Made by a program: the position numbers and the translations under genes. Shown here piece after piece: positions 7,804-16,144 of a DNA stretch of 64,000 nucleotides. The number at the start of each line of letters is the position of its first letter. Position 1 is the stretch's first letter. Under the pieces are notes generated by a model. The model ran no database searches. It saw nothing but the letters and a program-made list of their open reading frames with translations, and had not been told where the DNA came from. Origin of the DNA: Amycolatopsis palatopharyngis (GTDB taxonomy: Bacteria; Actinomycetota; Actinomycetes; Mycobacteriales; Pseudonocardiaceae). The stretch lies in NCBI RefSeq assembly GCF_003385185.1, contig NZ_PQHZ01000022.1, positions 1 to 64,000 on the forward strand, read 5' to 3'.

Positions 7804-8730
7804 TCACCCCTTGCTCAGCAGCGAGCGCAGGAAGAACGCGATGTTCGCCGGGCGCTCCCCGAGACGGCGCATGAAGTAGGGGTACCACTCGGCGCCGTAG
7901 GGCACGTACACCCGCATTCGGTGTCCCCGGGTGGCCAGCCGCTGCTGCGCGTCGGGCCGGATGCCGTAGAGCATCTGGAACTCGAAGTCCGCGTGCTCGC
8001 GACCGGCCTGTACGGCGAGGTGCTCGGCGATCTCGATCAGGCGAGGATCGTGCGTCGCGATCATCGGGTAGCCCTGCCCGCCCAGCAGAGTCCGCAGACA
8101 GCGGACGTAGGACGCGTCCACCTCCGCCTTGTCCCGGAACGCCACGGACTCGGGTTCGTCGTATGCGCCCTTGCAGAGCCGGATCCGGGAACCGGGTCCG
8201 GAAAGCTCGGCGCAGTCCGCCTCAGTGCGCCGCAGGTAGGCCTGCAGCACCGCGCCCGTCGACGGGAAGTCCACACGCAGGTCGCGCACGATCGACAGGG
8301 TCGAGTCGGTGGTGGTGTGGTCCTCCATGTCCACCGTGACCATGGTCCCGAAGGAAGCCGCTGTCGCGCAGATCTGCCGGGCGTTGTCCAGCGCGATCTT
8401 CTCGCCGTCCACCGGAAGGGCTTGGCCCAGCGCCGACAGCTTCACCGACACCTCAGCACGCCCGGCGAGCCCGCGATTCCCGAGCGCACCAAGCACCGCC
8501 TGGTAAGCCTGTACTGTCGCGCCGGCCTGCTCGCGGTCGGTCGTGTCCTCGCCGAGGTGGTCGAGCGAGACCAGCCGGTCGGTGCTGATCTCCGCGGCCG
8601 CGCGCACCGCGTCGTCCAGGTCGTCGCCCGCGACGAACCGGTCGACGATCGGGCGCACCGGCGGCGTGTTCTCGACCAGGGAACGGCAGGCAGGGGATTT
8701 GGCCGCCGCGAGCAGAGCCGAACGCAACAT
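7804..8730 (-). CDS. pruB: Proline dehydrogenase
   Basis: This 308-aa FAD-dependent proline dehydrogenase of the monofunctional type oxidises proline to pyrroline-5-carboxylate and passes electrons to the respiratory chain. The (beta/alpha)8 barrel motifs are clear: EVSVKLSALG, VTVDMEDHTTTD, RIRLCKGAYDEP, MIATHDPRLIE, FEFQMLYGI and RVYVPYGAEWYPYFMRRLGERP, the last being the substrate- and FAD-contacting signature. Its ATG lies one base after the pruA stop and its GGAGAG site lies inside pruA, so translation is coupled. The pair converts proline to glutamate. The PucR-type gene divergent from pruA is the likely regulator. It ends against the hairpin repeat at 7740-7792. Confidence 0.95.
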   Translation of the reverse strand: MLRSALLAAAKSPACRSLVENTPPVRPIVDRFVAGDDLDDAVRAAAEISTDRLVSLDHLGEDTTDREQAGATVQAYQAVLGALGNRGLAGRAEVSVKLSALGQALPVDGEKIALDNARQICATAASFGTMVTVDMEDHTTTDSTLSIVRDLRVDFPSTGAVLQAYLRRTEADCAELSGPGSRIRLCKGAYDEPESVAFRDKAEVDASYVRCLRTLLGGQGYPMIATHDPRLIEIAEHLAVQAGREHADFEFQMLYGIRPDAQQRLATRGHRMRVYVPYGAEWYPYFMRRLGERPANIAFFLRSLLSKG

Positions 8731-8731
8731 C

Positions 8732-10360
8732 TCACTCTCCCTGGTGTGGGTAACCGGAGTTCACCGGCGGGACGAAGGTCTCCTTGATCGTGCGCGGGCT
8801 GATCCAGCGCAGCAGGTTGTAGATCGAACCCGCCTTGTCGTTGGTGCCAGAGGCCCGTGCGCCACCGAACGGCTGCTGTCCGACGACCGCGCCGGTCGGC
8901 TTGTCGTTGACGTAGAAGTTGCCCGCGGAGAACCGCAGTGCCTCGCTGGCCCGCGCGATGGCGGCGCGGTCCTGGGCGATGACGGCACCGGTGAGCCCGT
9001 AGGCCGCACCCTGGTCCACCTGCCGCAGCACCTTGTCGAAGTCACCGTCCTCATACACGTGCACGGCGAGGAAGGGGCCGAAGTACTCGGTGTTGAACAC
9101 CTCGTGCGTCGGGTCCGTGCCGACCACGACCGTGGGCCGGACGAAGTAGCCCTCCGAGTCGTCCGCCGTGCCACCGGCGATGACGTCCAGAGTGGACTCC
9201 TCGTGGGCGAGTCGCTGCGCGGCGGCCAGCTTGTCGAAGCTGCGGCGGTCGATCACCGCACCCATGAAGTTGCGGAAGTCGGTGACATCGCCGGCCGCGA
9301 GCGATTCCACTTCGGACACCAGGTCGTCGCGCATGCGGTTCCACACCGAGCGCGGAACGAACGCCCGCGAGGCCGCGGAGCACTTCTGCCCCTGGAACTC
9401 GAACGCTCCCCGCACCAGTGCCGTGCGCAGCACGTCGACGTCGGCGGACGGGTGGGCCAGCACGAAGTCCTTGCCGCCGGTCTCACCGACCAACCGGGGG
9501 TAGGTGCGGTAGCCGGAGATGTTGGCGCCGACGGTCGACCACAGGTGCTGGAACGTCCGCGAGGAACCGGTGAAGTGCACCCCGGCCAGTGCCGGGTCCG
9601 TCAGGGCGACCTCGGAGACGTCCAGACCGTCACCGGTGACCAGGTTGATGACGCCCGGCGGCATTCCCGCCTCCTCGAGCAGCCGCATGGTCAGGTGCGC
9701 GGCGAGGCCCTGGGTCGGCGAGGGCTTCCACACCACGGTGTTGCCCATCAGTGCGGGTGCGGTGGGCAGGTTGCCCGCGATGGCGGTGAAGTTGAACGGC
9801 GTGATCGCGTAGACGAAGCCCTCGAGCGGGCGGTAGTCCAGCCGGTTCCACATGCCGGGGGAGCTCACCGGCTGCTCCTGCTGGATCTGCCTGGCGAAGT
9901 GCACGTTGAACCGCCAGAAGTCGGCTAGCTCGCAGGCCGAGTCGATCTCGGCCTGGATCGCTGTCTTCGACTGTCCGAGCATCGTCGCCGCGTTCACCGT
10001 GTCCCGCCACGGTCCGGAGAGCAGGTCGGCGGCGCGCAGCAGCACGGCGGCCCGCTCATCGAAGGGCAGCCTGCGCCAGCTGTCCGCCGCCCGCAGCGAG
10101 GACTCGACCGCGGCCTTGGCGTCCTCCTGGGTCGCGTTGCCCATGGTTCCGAGCACGTGGCTGTGCTTGTGCGGCTGCACGACGTCGATTTGCCTGCCGC
10201 CGCCGAGCCGCTGCTCGCCGTCGATGGTCATCGTCAGTTCGGTGTGCTGCCCGGCCAGCTCGGTGAGCTTCGCGGACAGGCTCTCCCGCTCCGCGGAGCG
10301 GGGCGCATAGTCCCGCACGGGCTCGTTACGGGGCGCGGGTGTGGTGGTGATGGCGTCCAT
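8732..10360 (-). CDS. pruA: L-glutamate gamma-semialdehyde (P5C) dehydrogenase
   Basis: This 542-aa aldehyde dehydrogenase of the P5C dehydrogenase type oxidises glutamate semialdehyde to glutamate with NAD+. The NAD-binding and active-site motifs are YAITPFNFTAIAGN, NTVVWKPS, GVHFTGSSRTFQ, the general-base region LVGETGGKDFV, and the nucleophile region FEFQGQKCSAASRAFVP containing the catalytic Cys. The C-terminal SAGNFYVNDKPTGAVVGQQPFGGARASGTNDKAG is characteristic of P5C dehydrogenases. The length is normal. A GAGAGG site precedes the ATG. It is the first gene of the pruA-pruB operon and is transcribed away from the PucR-type regulator across a 118-bp control region. Confidence 0.96.
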   Translation of the reverse strand: MDAITTTPAPRNEPVRDYAPRSAERESLSAKLTELAGQHTELTMTIDGEQRLGGGRQIDVVQPHKHSHVLGTMGNATQEDAKAAVESSLRAADSWRRLPFDERAAVLLRAADLLSGPWRDTVNAATMLGQSKTAIQAEIDSACELADFWRFNVHFARQIQQEQPVSSPGMWNRLDYRPLEGFVYAITPFNFTAIAGNLPTAPALMGNTVVWKPSPTQGLAAHLTMRLLEEAGMPPGVINLVTGDGLDVSEVALTDPALAGVHFTGSSRTFQHLWSTVGANISGYRTYPRLVGETGGKDFVLAHPSADVDVLRTALVRGAFEFQGQKCSAASRAFVPRSVWNRMRDDLVSEVESLAAGDVTDFRNFMGAVIDRRSFDKLAAAQRLAHEESTLDVIAGGTADDSEGYFVRPTVVVGTDPTHEVFNTEYFGPFLAVHVYEDGDFDKVLRQVDQGAAYGLTGAVIAQDRAAIARASEALRFSAGNFYVNDKPTGAVVGQQPFGGARASGTNDKAGSIYNLLRWISPRTIKETFVPPVNSGYPHQGE

Positions 10361-10454
10361 CGAGCTGCCTCTCGCCGGGTACGTGTCCTGAACACGCTAA
10401 GCAGCTCGAGTTCGCCGCGGATTGTTTCATCCGCTAACGTGCGACGATCGGCAT

Positions 10455-10468
10455 TGTTCGATCGAACA
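10455..10468. promoter_or_regulatory. Candidate operator between pruA and its regulator
   Basis: A perfect 14-bp palindrome, TGTTCGATCGAACA, lies 10 bases before the GTG of the PucR-type gene and about 95 bp from the pruA start. Its position suggests autoregulation and control of pruBA. No binding data are available from sequence alone. Confidence 0.5.
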
Positions 10469-10478
10469 GAGGTTTCTG

Positions 10479-12131
10479 GTGTCCGGTTCCCAGCGCGACG
10501 ACGCTCAGACAGCAACCGCTCCGACCCTGCGCGGACTCCTGGTCGCGATCGGGGAGCCGCTGGTGGACCTGTACGTGGCCGACGCCGGGCTGGACACACA
10601 GGTCCGGGGTGTCACCATCCTGGACCCGGACGACGAGCTGGGCAGTTATCCCGGCGAACTGGTGCTGATCATCGGCGCTCGCGGCCGGGAGGCCGTTCGC
10701 TTCGTACGTGCCGCTGCCCGGCGTGGTGCCGTCGCCGCCGCCGTGAAGGTGGACGCGGAAGGCAGTGTGCCCGAGCTGCGCGCCGCCGCGTCCGAGGCCG
10801 GGATCGCCCTGCTCGCGGTGCGTCCTCGCGTGCGCTGGGAGCAGCTGGAGACGCTGGTGCGCGAGGTACTCGACGCGGCCGCCCTCTCCGCCGGCTTTGG
10901 TTCGGAGGGCGGCACAGGTGACCTCTTCGCCCTGGCGCAGACCGTCGCCGTGCTCACCGGCGGCAGCGTCAGCATCGAGGACGCGGGTAACCGGGTCCTC
11001 GCCTACTCCCGTTCCGACGACGAGGTCGACGAGCTGCGCAGGCTTTCCATCCTCGGCTGGGAGGGCCCGGAGTCCTACCTGGCGATGCTCCGCGAATGGG
11101 GCGTTTACCAGCGGCTGCGCGACGGTGAAGTGGTGCACATCGACGAGCACCCTGAACTCGGCATCCGGCGCAGGCTTGCGGTGGGTATCAGGGCCGGGGT
11201 GCAGCACCTCGGCACGATCTGGGTGCAACAGGGCCGCGAGCCGTTCGCCGAACGCGCCGAGAGCGCCCTGCTCGGAGCGTCCAGGGTCGCCGCAACACAT
11301 CTGCTGCGCTTCCGTGCGGAAGGCGCGCCCGGCAGCCGGTCCCAGCAGGATCTGGTGTCCGGGCTGCTCGACGGCAGAGCCAGTCCGGACCTCGTCGCCG
11401 GGCACCTCGGTCTCGACCCTGCGACTCCCGCCGTGGTGGCGGCGGTGACCGCACCTGCCGAGTCCGATCACTCCGCGAGGGAGTTGCACAAGGCGGAGAT
11501 GCTCAGTGTCGTCTCGGTACACGCCACCGCGTATCGGCGCTCCGCCCTGGTGGGCGCGATCGGTTCGCGGGTGTACGCGGTGCTGCCAGGCGTCCCTCTC
11601 GGTGCGGTGGAACCCGCGCTGGTCACCCTTGCCGAGGACATCGCGGGCGTACTCCGGAAACGGACCGGTACCGGCGTGCAGGTCGGTGTCGGTGCGCCGG
11701 TGCCGGCTCTCGCGGAGGTGGTGCGGTCGAGATCGGAGGCGGACCGGGTGCTGGAGGTGATGGCCCGCGATCCCCGGCGCACGGTGGCGACGATCGCCGA
11801 ACTACGCGGAGAGGTGCTCCTCGGCGAGGTGCTGAGCCTGCTCGAAGGGGCGGCGGACCTGCGTGATCCAGGCGTCGCAGCCCTCGTCGAGCACGACAAG
11901 GGGCACGGCACCGAACTCGTGGTCTCGCTGCTGGCCTATCTCGACGCACTTGGGGACGTGCGTTCCGCGGCGGGTGCGCTGCATGTGCACCCGAACACCC
12001 TGCGCCACCGGGTACGCAGGGCGAGCGCGGTGAGCGGGATCGACCTCGACGAGCCGAGGGAGCGGCAGTTCTGCCATCTCCAGTTGCTGCTCGTCGTGAC
12101 CCGGGCGGAGCAGGCCAACCCCGCCCGGTAG
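10479..12131 (+). CDS. PucR-family transcriptional regulator of proline catabolism
   Basis: This protein of about 550 aa has the PucR/CdaR layout: an N-terminal PucR-type domain (PTLRGLLVAIGEPLVDLYVA to about residue 150), a central GGDEF-like/GAF-like region, and a C-terminal helix-turn-helix of the HTH_30 type (LLAYLDALGDVRSAAGALHVHPNTLRHRVRRASAVSG). Regulators of this family next to pruBA activate proline catabolic genes in other actinobacteria; that function is inferred from the divergent position. I chose GTG at 10479 because AGAGG precedes it by six bases and the upstream extension carries unlikely sequence. The palindrome at 10455-10468 abuts this ribosome-binding site. The gene is followed by the unrelated BlaI-type regulator. 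Confidence 0.85.
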   Translation: MSGSQRDDAQTATAPTLRGLLVAIGEPLVDLYVADAGLDTQVRGVTILDPDDELGSYPGELVLIIGARGREAVRFVRAAARRGAVAAAVKVDAEGSVPELRAAASEAGIALLAVRPRVRWEQLETLVREVLDAAALSAGFGSEGGTGDLFALAQTVAVLTGGSVSIEDAGNRVLAYSRSDDEVDELRRLSILGWEGPESYLAMLREWGVYQRLRDGEVVHIDEHPELGIRRRLAVGIRAGVQHLGTIWVQQGREPFAERAESALLGASRVAATHLLRFRAEGAPGSRSQQDLVSGLLDGRASPDLVAGHLGLDPATPAVVAAVTAPAESDHSARELHKAEMLSVVSVHATAYRRSALVGAIGSRVYAVLPGVPLGAVEPALVTLAEDIAGVLRKRTGTGVQVGVGAPVPALAEVVRSRSEADRVLEVMARDPRRTVATIAELRGEVLLGEVLSLLEGAADLRDPGVAALVEHDKGHGTELVVSLLAYLDALGDVRSAAGALHVHPNTLRHRVRRASAVSGIDLDEPRERQFCHLQLLLVVTRAEQANPAR

Positions 12132-12209
12132 GCGGAATGCAGCAGCGCCTCGCGGTGCCAAGATGATCGTGGCGGCTTTCCGCGGCGCTGACGAAGGCAA
12201 GGGGTGCAG

Positions 12210-12632
12210 GTGGCCAAGTTCGGCGAACTTGAACGTGCGGTGATGGACGTGTTGTGGGGGCATCGGGAACCACTGAGTGTGCGTGCCGTGCACGAGGAAC
12301 TGACCGGCCGGAACCTGGCCTATACCACCGTGATGACGGTGCTCACCAGGCTCGCGGCGAAGAACGTTGTGCGCAGGGAGCGAGCCGGGCGCGCCTGGCT
12401 GTACACGCCGCGCACGAGCAGGGACGAGTACGTGGCAGGACTGATGCTCGAGGCACTGGCGCTGACCGGCGACCGGGACTCCGCGCTCACCCGATTCGCG
12501 CATTCGGTGAGTACGGACGAGGCCGATACTCTGCGACACGCCCTGGTACAGCAGACGAGTCAGCGCGAGGGCGCGGTCCTGCGCAACCAGAGCAGGCCGA
12601 TCACCGGCAGCACGAGCGGGATGAACAGGTAG
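12210..12632 (+). CDS. BlaI/MecI/CopY-family transcriptional regulator
   Basis: This 140-aa winged-helix protein opens VAKFGELERAVMDVLWGHREPLSVRAVHEEL and continues TTVMTVLTRLAAKNVVRRERAGRAWLYTP, the classic BlaI/MecI DNA-binding domain. Residues beyond about 85 form the dimerisation helices (EALALTGDRDSALTRF). Members repress beta-lactamase, metal or respiratory genes and are often inactivated by a membrane protease; no BlaR/M56 protease gene lies next to it here. GTG at 12210 has AAGGGG five bases upstream and matches the family's usual N-terminus; a GTG at 12204 is the alternative. Its 3' end overlaps the convergent membrane-protein gene by 73 bp, so antisense transcription is expected. 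Confidence 0.87.
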   Translation: MAKFGELERAVMDVLWGHREPLSVRAVHEELTGRNLAYTTVMTVLTRLAAKNVVRRERAGRAWLYTPRTSRDEYVAGLMLEALALTGDRDSALTRFAHSVSTDEADTLRHALVQQTSQREGAVLRNQSRPITGSTSGMNR

Positions 12633-13021
12633 CCGCGACCATAGTTCGACCACACGGTGGCGTCCGGGAACGCTGCGGCGTCGAGGACGGTCAGGGTGCC
12701 CACGGTGAGCACGCCCACGAGTTCGACACTGCACGCGGCGAGCGCCACCCGCCACCACGCGGTGCCCGAGCGCGCGAGCGCGAAGGTCGCGAGCAGGTAC
12801 ACGACCGCGGCGAACGCCGAGAGGACGTAGGCGAGCGGGGCCTCGCCGAAGCGGGTCGCGATCTGCACGGCTGCCCTCGACGTGGCGCCCACGGCGAAGA
12901 TCGCGTAGATCGCGATCAGCACGCGACCCGGTCCGCTGGCGGTGGATCGGCCAGTGTTTGTTGGCAAACGCCCGTCACGATCGACTCGGCGGGGCTTGGG
13001 CTCACGCACGATACTCACCAC
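12560..13021 (-). CDS. Small four-helix integral membrane protein
   Basis: This 153-aa protein has a basic N-terminus (REPKPRRVDRDGR) followed by about four hydrophobic helices: VLIAIYAIFAVGATSRAAVQI, YVLSAFAAVVYLLATFALA, VALAACSVELVGVLTVGTLTVL and YLFIPLVLPVIGLLWLRR. I recognise this as an uncharacterised actinobacterial membrane-protein type with no known function. The gene is convergent with the BlaI-type gene and their coding ends overlap by 73 bp. This is real coding for both, since both frames show family-like patterns. The next gene upstream, also on the minus strand, encodes another small membrane protein, so the two may work together. Confidence 0.72.
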   Translation of the reverse strand: MVSIVREPKPRRVDRDGRLPTNTGRSTASGPGRVLIAIYAIFAVGATSRAAVQIATRFGEAPLAYVLSAFAAVVYLLATFALARSGTAWWRVALAACSVELVGVLTVGTLTVLDAAAFPDATVWSNYGRGYLFIPLVLPVIGLLWLRRTAPSR

Positions 13022-13100
13022 AAAAAGTCATCCGCCCCGCCTCGCCGCGCGCGTTCTCTCGGTCACCGTTACCCCGTAGTTCCAGTTCATCAACAGGCTG

Positions 13101-13466
13101 TCAGGCACCGGCTCCTCCCCACACCTCGGACATGCGCAGGATCAGCACGGGCACGGTGAGGCAGGCGACGCCGAGGACGGCGGTGCTCGAGCGAGTGCGT
13201 TCCGCGAGCGCCCAGACGGTTCCGATGGGCAGGACGAGCAGGGAACCGATGAGGTAGGCGAGGAAGGTGACCAGGCTCCCCGGACGTTCCCCCGAGATCA
13301 GCAGCACCGTGGAGATGACCAGCTGGACGACCAGTAGTGCCTCGACCACAGCGAGACCGATGAGTAGTGGCCGCTCGGGTGGCCGGTTTCGCAGGACCAG
13401 GACGAAACTCCAGGCCGCGACGGCCAGCGAGCTCAACGCGACCGCCACAGCGAACCCAGTGATCAC
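13101..13466 (-). CDS. Small membrane protein of unknown function
   Basis: This 121-aa protein has four hydrophobic segments: FAVAVALSSLAVAAWSFVLVL, LLIGLAVVEALLVVQLVISTVLL, FLAYLIGSLLVLPIGTVWALAE and TAVLGVACLTVPVLILRM. The helix-2 motif RPLLIGLAVVEALLVVQL and the PIGTVWALAERTRSSTAV loop recur in uncharacterised actinobacterial proteins. No catalytic motif is visible. It precedes the other small membrane-protein gene on the minus strand by about 80 bp and follows the thioesterase gene by about 110 bp, so a three-gene transcript is possible but unproved. Confidence 0.72.
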   Translation of the reverse strand: MITGFAVAVALSSLAVAAWSFVLVLRNRPPERPLLIGLAVVEALLVVQLVISTVLLISGERPGSLVTFLAYLIGSLLVLPIGTVWALAERTRSSTAVLGVACLTVPVLILRMSEVWGGAGA

Positions 13467-13576
13467 CGATACTCCGTCCGGACGTACTGCTTACTACGCC
13501 CGTAGATTACTGATCGCCTTGTCCAGGCCATTCGCCCGATGCCCTGGTCCGTGAAGTCGCCGAACCAGGGCGGCCT

Positions 13577-14011
13577 CTAGGAGGCAGGCGGCCGCACCTC
13601 GAGCACCAACCGCTCCAGTGCTGTGCGCAGTTGCCCGGTTACCTCTTTCGGCCCGCGAGTCGCCCGGTCCACGAAGACGTGCACGAAGTGCCCATCGGCG
13701 ACCAGGGTCTGCCGGTCCTCTGTGTGGATACCGATCTCGTAGCGGACGCTCGACCGGCCGAGATGGCCCACACGCAGGCCGACGGCGAGCGTGTCCGGGA
13801 AGCCCACCGAGGCGTGGTAGTTGCAGTGTGACTCCACGCAGAGGCCGATGAGGTCACCATCATGAATGTCCAGCCCGCCCGAGCGGATCAGCCACTCGTT
13901 GATGACGGTGTCCATCAGTGAGTAGTGCACGACGTTGTTCATGTGCCCGTAGACGTCGTTGTCCTTCCACCGGGTCGGTACCTGTTGCCAGTGGGGATAG
14001 TCCTGCCGCAT
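13577..14011 (-). CDS. Acyl-CoA thioesterase (4-hydroxybenzoyl-CoA thioesterase type)
   Basis: This 144-aa hotdog-fold protein reads VPTRWKDNDVYGHMNNVVHYSLMDTVINEWL at its N-terminus. The W-K-D-N-D-x-Y-G-H-M-N-N-x-x-Y signature belongs to the 4HBT/YbgC group, with Asp as catalytic residue. Members hydrolyse acyl-CoA or acyl-ACP thioesters; the chain length preferred here is unknown. The following strands (ESHCNYHASVGFPDTLAVGLRV, SVRYEIGI, ADGHFVHVFVDR) complete the hotdog sheet. Length is normal. It is the first gene of a leftward series including two small membrane proteins, and is separated from the divergent desaturase gene by 373 bp. Confidence 0.88.
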   Translation of the reverse strand: MRQDYPHWQQVPTRWKDNDVYGHMNNVVHYSLMDTVINEWLIRSGGLDIHDGDLIGLCVESHCNYHASVGFPDTLAVGLRVGHLGRSSVRYEIGIHTEDRQTLVADGHFVHVFVDRATRGPKEVTGQLRTALERLVLEVRPPAS

Positions 14012-14384
14012 GGCCTGAAGTTAACCCACTGCGAGCGCCGGGTCTGGTGTGACCGCGCTCTCACCCGCAGGGTGCAGGGCGCGGCCATGGCGTCGGGCTT
14101 GGCTATCGGGTACCGTCGGAAGTGTAGGCAGGTTCGCGGCACGACCGCTCGGTAGATCGGAGCCACCCCGACGGCGTGGGTACACCACCGGCGCCCCAAT
14201 GAGAACTTCATTTGTCGGCGGGGCGATTGCGTAAGGAATTGCGTAGTTTCTGAATTCACCTTCGTGCTATTGACACTCCTGCTCTTGACGTAAGTCCTGA
14301 CGCAATTTGCGCTGTGGCTTTGTCAAGCCTATTCGCATATTCGCGGTGACCTAGTTCTGGGCGCCAGAAAAACCAGAGGTGTGC
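14012..14384. other. Intergenic control region between thioesterase and desaturase
   Basis: No gene is seen. The right half is notably AT-richer than the surroundings and contains two TTGAC elements (TTGACA at 14271-14276 and TTGACG near 14286), plausible -35 boxes for the desaturase gene. ATTGCGTAA/ATTGCGTAG strings repeat near 14227-14246. No perfect long palindrome was found. Confidence 0.4.
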
Positions 14385-15341
14385 ATGTCCGCAACCGAGA
14401 CACCGACCAAGCCAGATCCCCCGGCAGCCCGTACGCCGAAGCCCATGCTCGCCGCGCCGCGCCCGACGTCCGAACACGTGCTGGTCACCGCGTTCGTGCT
14501 GCTGCCGCTGCTGGCGATCGTGGCCGCGGTGCCCTTCGCCTGGGGCTGGGGACTCAGCTGGGTCGACATCGGTCTCGGTGCCTTCTTCTTCGTGGTGACC
14601 GGACTCGGTGTGACCGCCGGCTTCCATCGGCACTTCACCCACGGTTCCTTCAAGGCCAAGCGTCCACTGCGGATCGCGCTCGCGATCGCGGGCAACATGG
14701 CCGCGCAGGGGCCGACGACCACCTGGGTCGCCGATCACCGCAGGCACCACGCCTACTCCGATCGTGCGGGTGACCCCCACTCCCCGTGGCTGTTCGGAAC
14801 CGGGCCGGCCGCACTGGCCAAGGGTTTCTGGCATGCACACATGGGCTGGCTGTTCAGCAGGGACGTGACCAACGCCGAGCGCTTCGCGCCCGACCTCGTC
14901 GCGGACAGCGACCTGCGCACCGTGGACCGGCTGTTCCCGGTGTGGACGTTGGCGACCTTCCTGCTGCCCGGCTTGCTGGGTGGCCTCATCACCTGGTCGG
15001 TGTGGGGCGGGGTGACCGCCGTCTTCTGGGCAGGCTTCGTCCGCGTCGCACTGCTGCACCACGTGACCTGGTCGGTGAACTCGATCTGCCACATGCTCGG
15101 CGAGCGGCCGTTCACCAGCAGGGACAAGGCGGCCAACTTCTGGCCGCTGGCCATCATCTCGTTCGGCGAGTCGTGGCACAACCTGCACCACGCGGACCCG
15201 ACCTGCGCCAGGCACGGAGTGCTGCGGGGGCAGATCGACATCTCCGCGCGGGTGATCTGGATCTTCGAAAAGCTCGGCTGGGCCTCGAATGTGCGGTGGC
15301 CGACGCCCACCAGGCTCGACCGCATCTCGACGGCACGCTGA
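14385..15341 (+). CDS. Acyl-CoA/acyl-lipid delta-9-type desaturase
   Basis: This 318-aa membrane di-iron fatty acid desaturase carries the three histidine boxes: HRHFTH, HRRHHAY in VADHRRHHAYSDRAGDPHSPW, and ESWHNLHHADP. Hydrophobic stretches before box 1 (FVLLPLLAIVAAVPFAWGW) and between boxes 2 and 3 (TLATFLLPGLLGGLITWSVWGG) supply the four membrane helices. The enzyme inserts a cis double bond into saturated acyl chains, raising membrane fluidity. The ATG at 14385 follows AGAGG. A 59-aa gene and a cold-shock protein gene follow in the same direction within 400 bp. That supports a cold or membrane-stress role, although the cold-shock gene has its own promoter. Confidence 0.92.
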   Translation: MSATETPTKPDPPAARTPKPMLAAPRPTSEHVLVTAFVLLPLLAIVAAVPFAWGWGLSWVDIGLGAFFFVVTGLGVTAGFHRHFTHGSFKAKRPLRIALAIAGNMAAQGPTTTWVADHRRHHAYSDRAGDPHSPWLFGTGPAALAKGFWHAHMGWLFSRDVTNAERFAPDLVADSDLRTVDRLFPVWTLATFLLPGLLGGLITWSVWGGVTAVFWAGFVRVALLHHVTWSVNSICHMLGERPFTSRDKAANFWPLAIISFGESWHNLHHADPTCARHGVLRGQIDISARVIWIFEKLGWASNVRWPTPTRLDRISTAR

Positions 15342-15414
15342 GTGTCGGCGGCGAGCCTCGCAACATCTTCCGGGCGCGTTCAGTTGCGCCCGTCATTCTC
15401 GATTGGGAGAACAC

Positions 15415-15594
15415 ATGTCCACAGAGACGACACAGCAGGACCACGCCCGCCAGTCGGGCGTCGCTCCGGTCCGGTTCAGTGCCCCTGAAGGCACTTCGGA
15501 CACGACGCAGGGTGACGCCCTGCACTCCACCGAGGCACGCGACGCCATGCGGCGCTCGCCCTTCGGGGAAGGCAACTCCCGTCCTGCCGAATAG
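15415..15594 (+). CDS. Small acidic hydrophilic protein, 59 aa
   Basis: A GGGAGA ribosome-binding site precedes the ATG. The product, MSTETTQQDHARQSGVAPVR followed by a Ser/Thr/Glu-rich tail ending GEGNSRPAE, has no hydrophobic core, no cysteines and no recognisable domain, so it is probably disordered. It lies 73 bp after the desaturase stop and 139 bp before the cold-shock gene, and an imperfect hairpin follows its stop. I do not recognise the family. Support for coding comes from the ribosome-binding site and codon pattern rather than homology. Confidence 0.55.
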   Translation: MSTETTQQDHARQSGVAPVRFSAPEGTSDTTQGDALHSTEARDAMRRSPFGEGNSRPAE

Positions 15595-15610
15595 TGCAAG
15601 AGGGTTATCA

Positions 15611-15669
15611 CACACCCGTTCGGCTGGAAAACATTGGCTTTTGCCGACCGGGTGTGCTTGACTTATTAC
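15611..15669 (+). promoter_or_regulatory. Hairpin plus promoter for the cold-shock gene
   Basis: An interrupted inverted repeat (CACACCCG-CGGC / GCCG-CGGGTGTG, 15611-15656) probably terminates the 59-aa gene. Within and after its right arm lies TTGCCG (15641-15646), then 17 bp, then TATTAC (15664-15669), a good SigA-type promoter. The predicted transcript would have a leader of roughly 60 bases, U-rich near the ribosome-binding site, as is common in cold-shock mRNAs. Confidence 0.6.
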
Positions 15670-15733
15670 GACGTCAGCGACGGCTTGTCGGAGCTGATGT
15701 CATCCTTATTTTTTGTCATACAGGAGATTTTTC

Positions 15734-15937
15734 ATGACGCAGGGCACTGTAAAGTGGTTCAACTCCGAGAAGGGGTTTGGCTTCATTACCCCGGACAACG
15801 GCGGCGGCGACGTCTTCGTCCACTACTCGGAGATCCAGGGCAACGGCTTCCGCACCCTGGAGGAGAACGCCCGCGTTGAGTTCGAGATCGGCCAGGGCCA
15901 GAAGGGCCCCCAGGCCACCTCGGTCAGCGTTATCTGA
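15734..15937 (+). CDS. Cold-shock protein, CspA family
   Basis: This 67-aa OB-fold nucleic-acid-binding protein has both RNP motifs, KGFGFI in [17 protein letters not shown] and VFVHY in [10 protein letters not shown]. It melts RNA secondary structure and acts as an RNA chaperone or antiterminator. The ATG at 15734 follows CAGGAG; an earlier in-frame ATG at 15713 would add seven atypical residues and was rejected. It has its own promoter (15641-15669) and a strong intrinsic terminator (15955-15997). A close paralogue lies at 26142-26345 in this window. Confidence 0.95.
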   Translation: MTQGTVKWFNSEKGFGFITPDNGGGDVFVHYSEIQGNGFRTLEENARVEFEIGQGQKGPQATSVSVI

Positions 15938-15954
15938 CCCCAACGCCTTAACAA

Positions 15955-15997
15955 ACGGAGCCGCCACCTCACTCGAGGTGGCGGCTCCGTTTCTTTT
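15955..15997 (+). terminator. Intrinsic terminator of the cold-shock gene
   Basis: Perfect 16-bp arms (ACGGAGCCGCCACCTC and its complement) with an ACTC loop are followed by TTCTTTT. This is the best canonical Rho-independent terminator in the window. Confidence 0.9.
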
Positions 15998-16144
15998 CGG
16001 GGTCGCACAACCTCTTCGCCTGCCCGTCTCCGGCCGGTAGGCATCCATACCGCATCAACTCCGCCCCAATGCGGAGGTAACCGTCTCGTGGCCGTGCGCT
16101 CTCGGATACCTTCATCCGGTGTCGGCACTGGGAGGATGGACACG

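Noticed and set aside
14256..15215. Leftward 319-codon frame opposite the desaturase
   Set aside because: It lies antisense to all three histidine boxes of the desaturase and has no recognisable domain.
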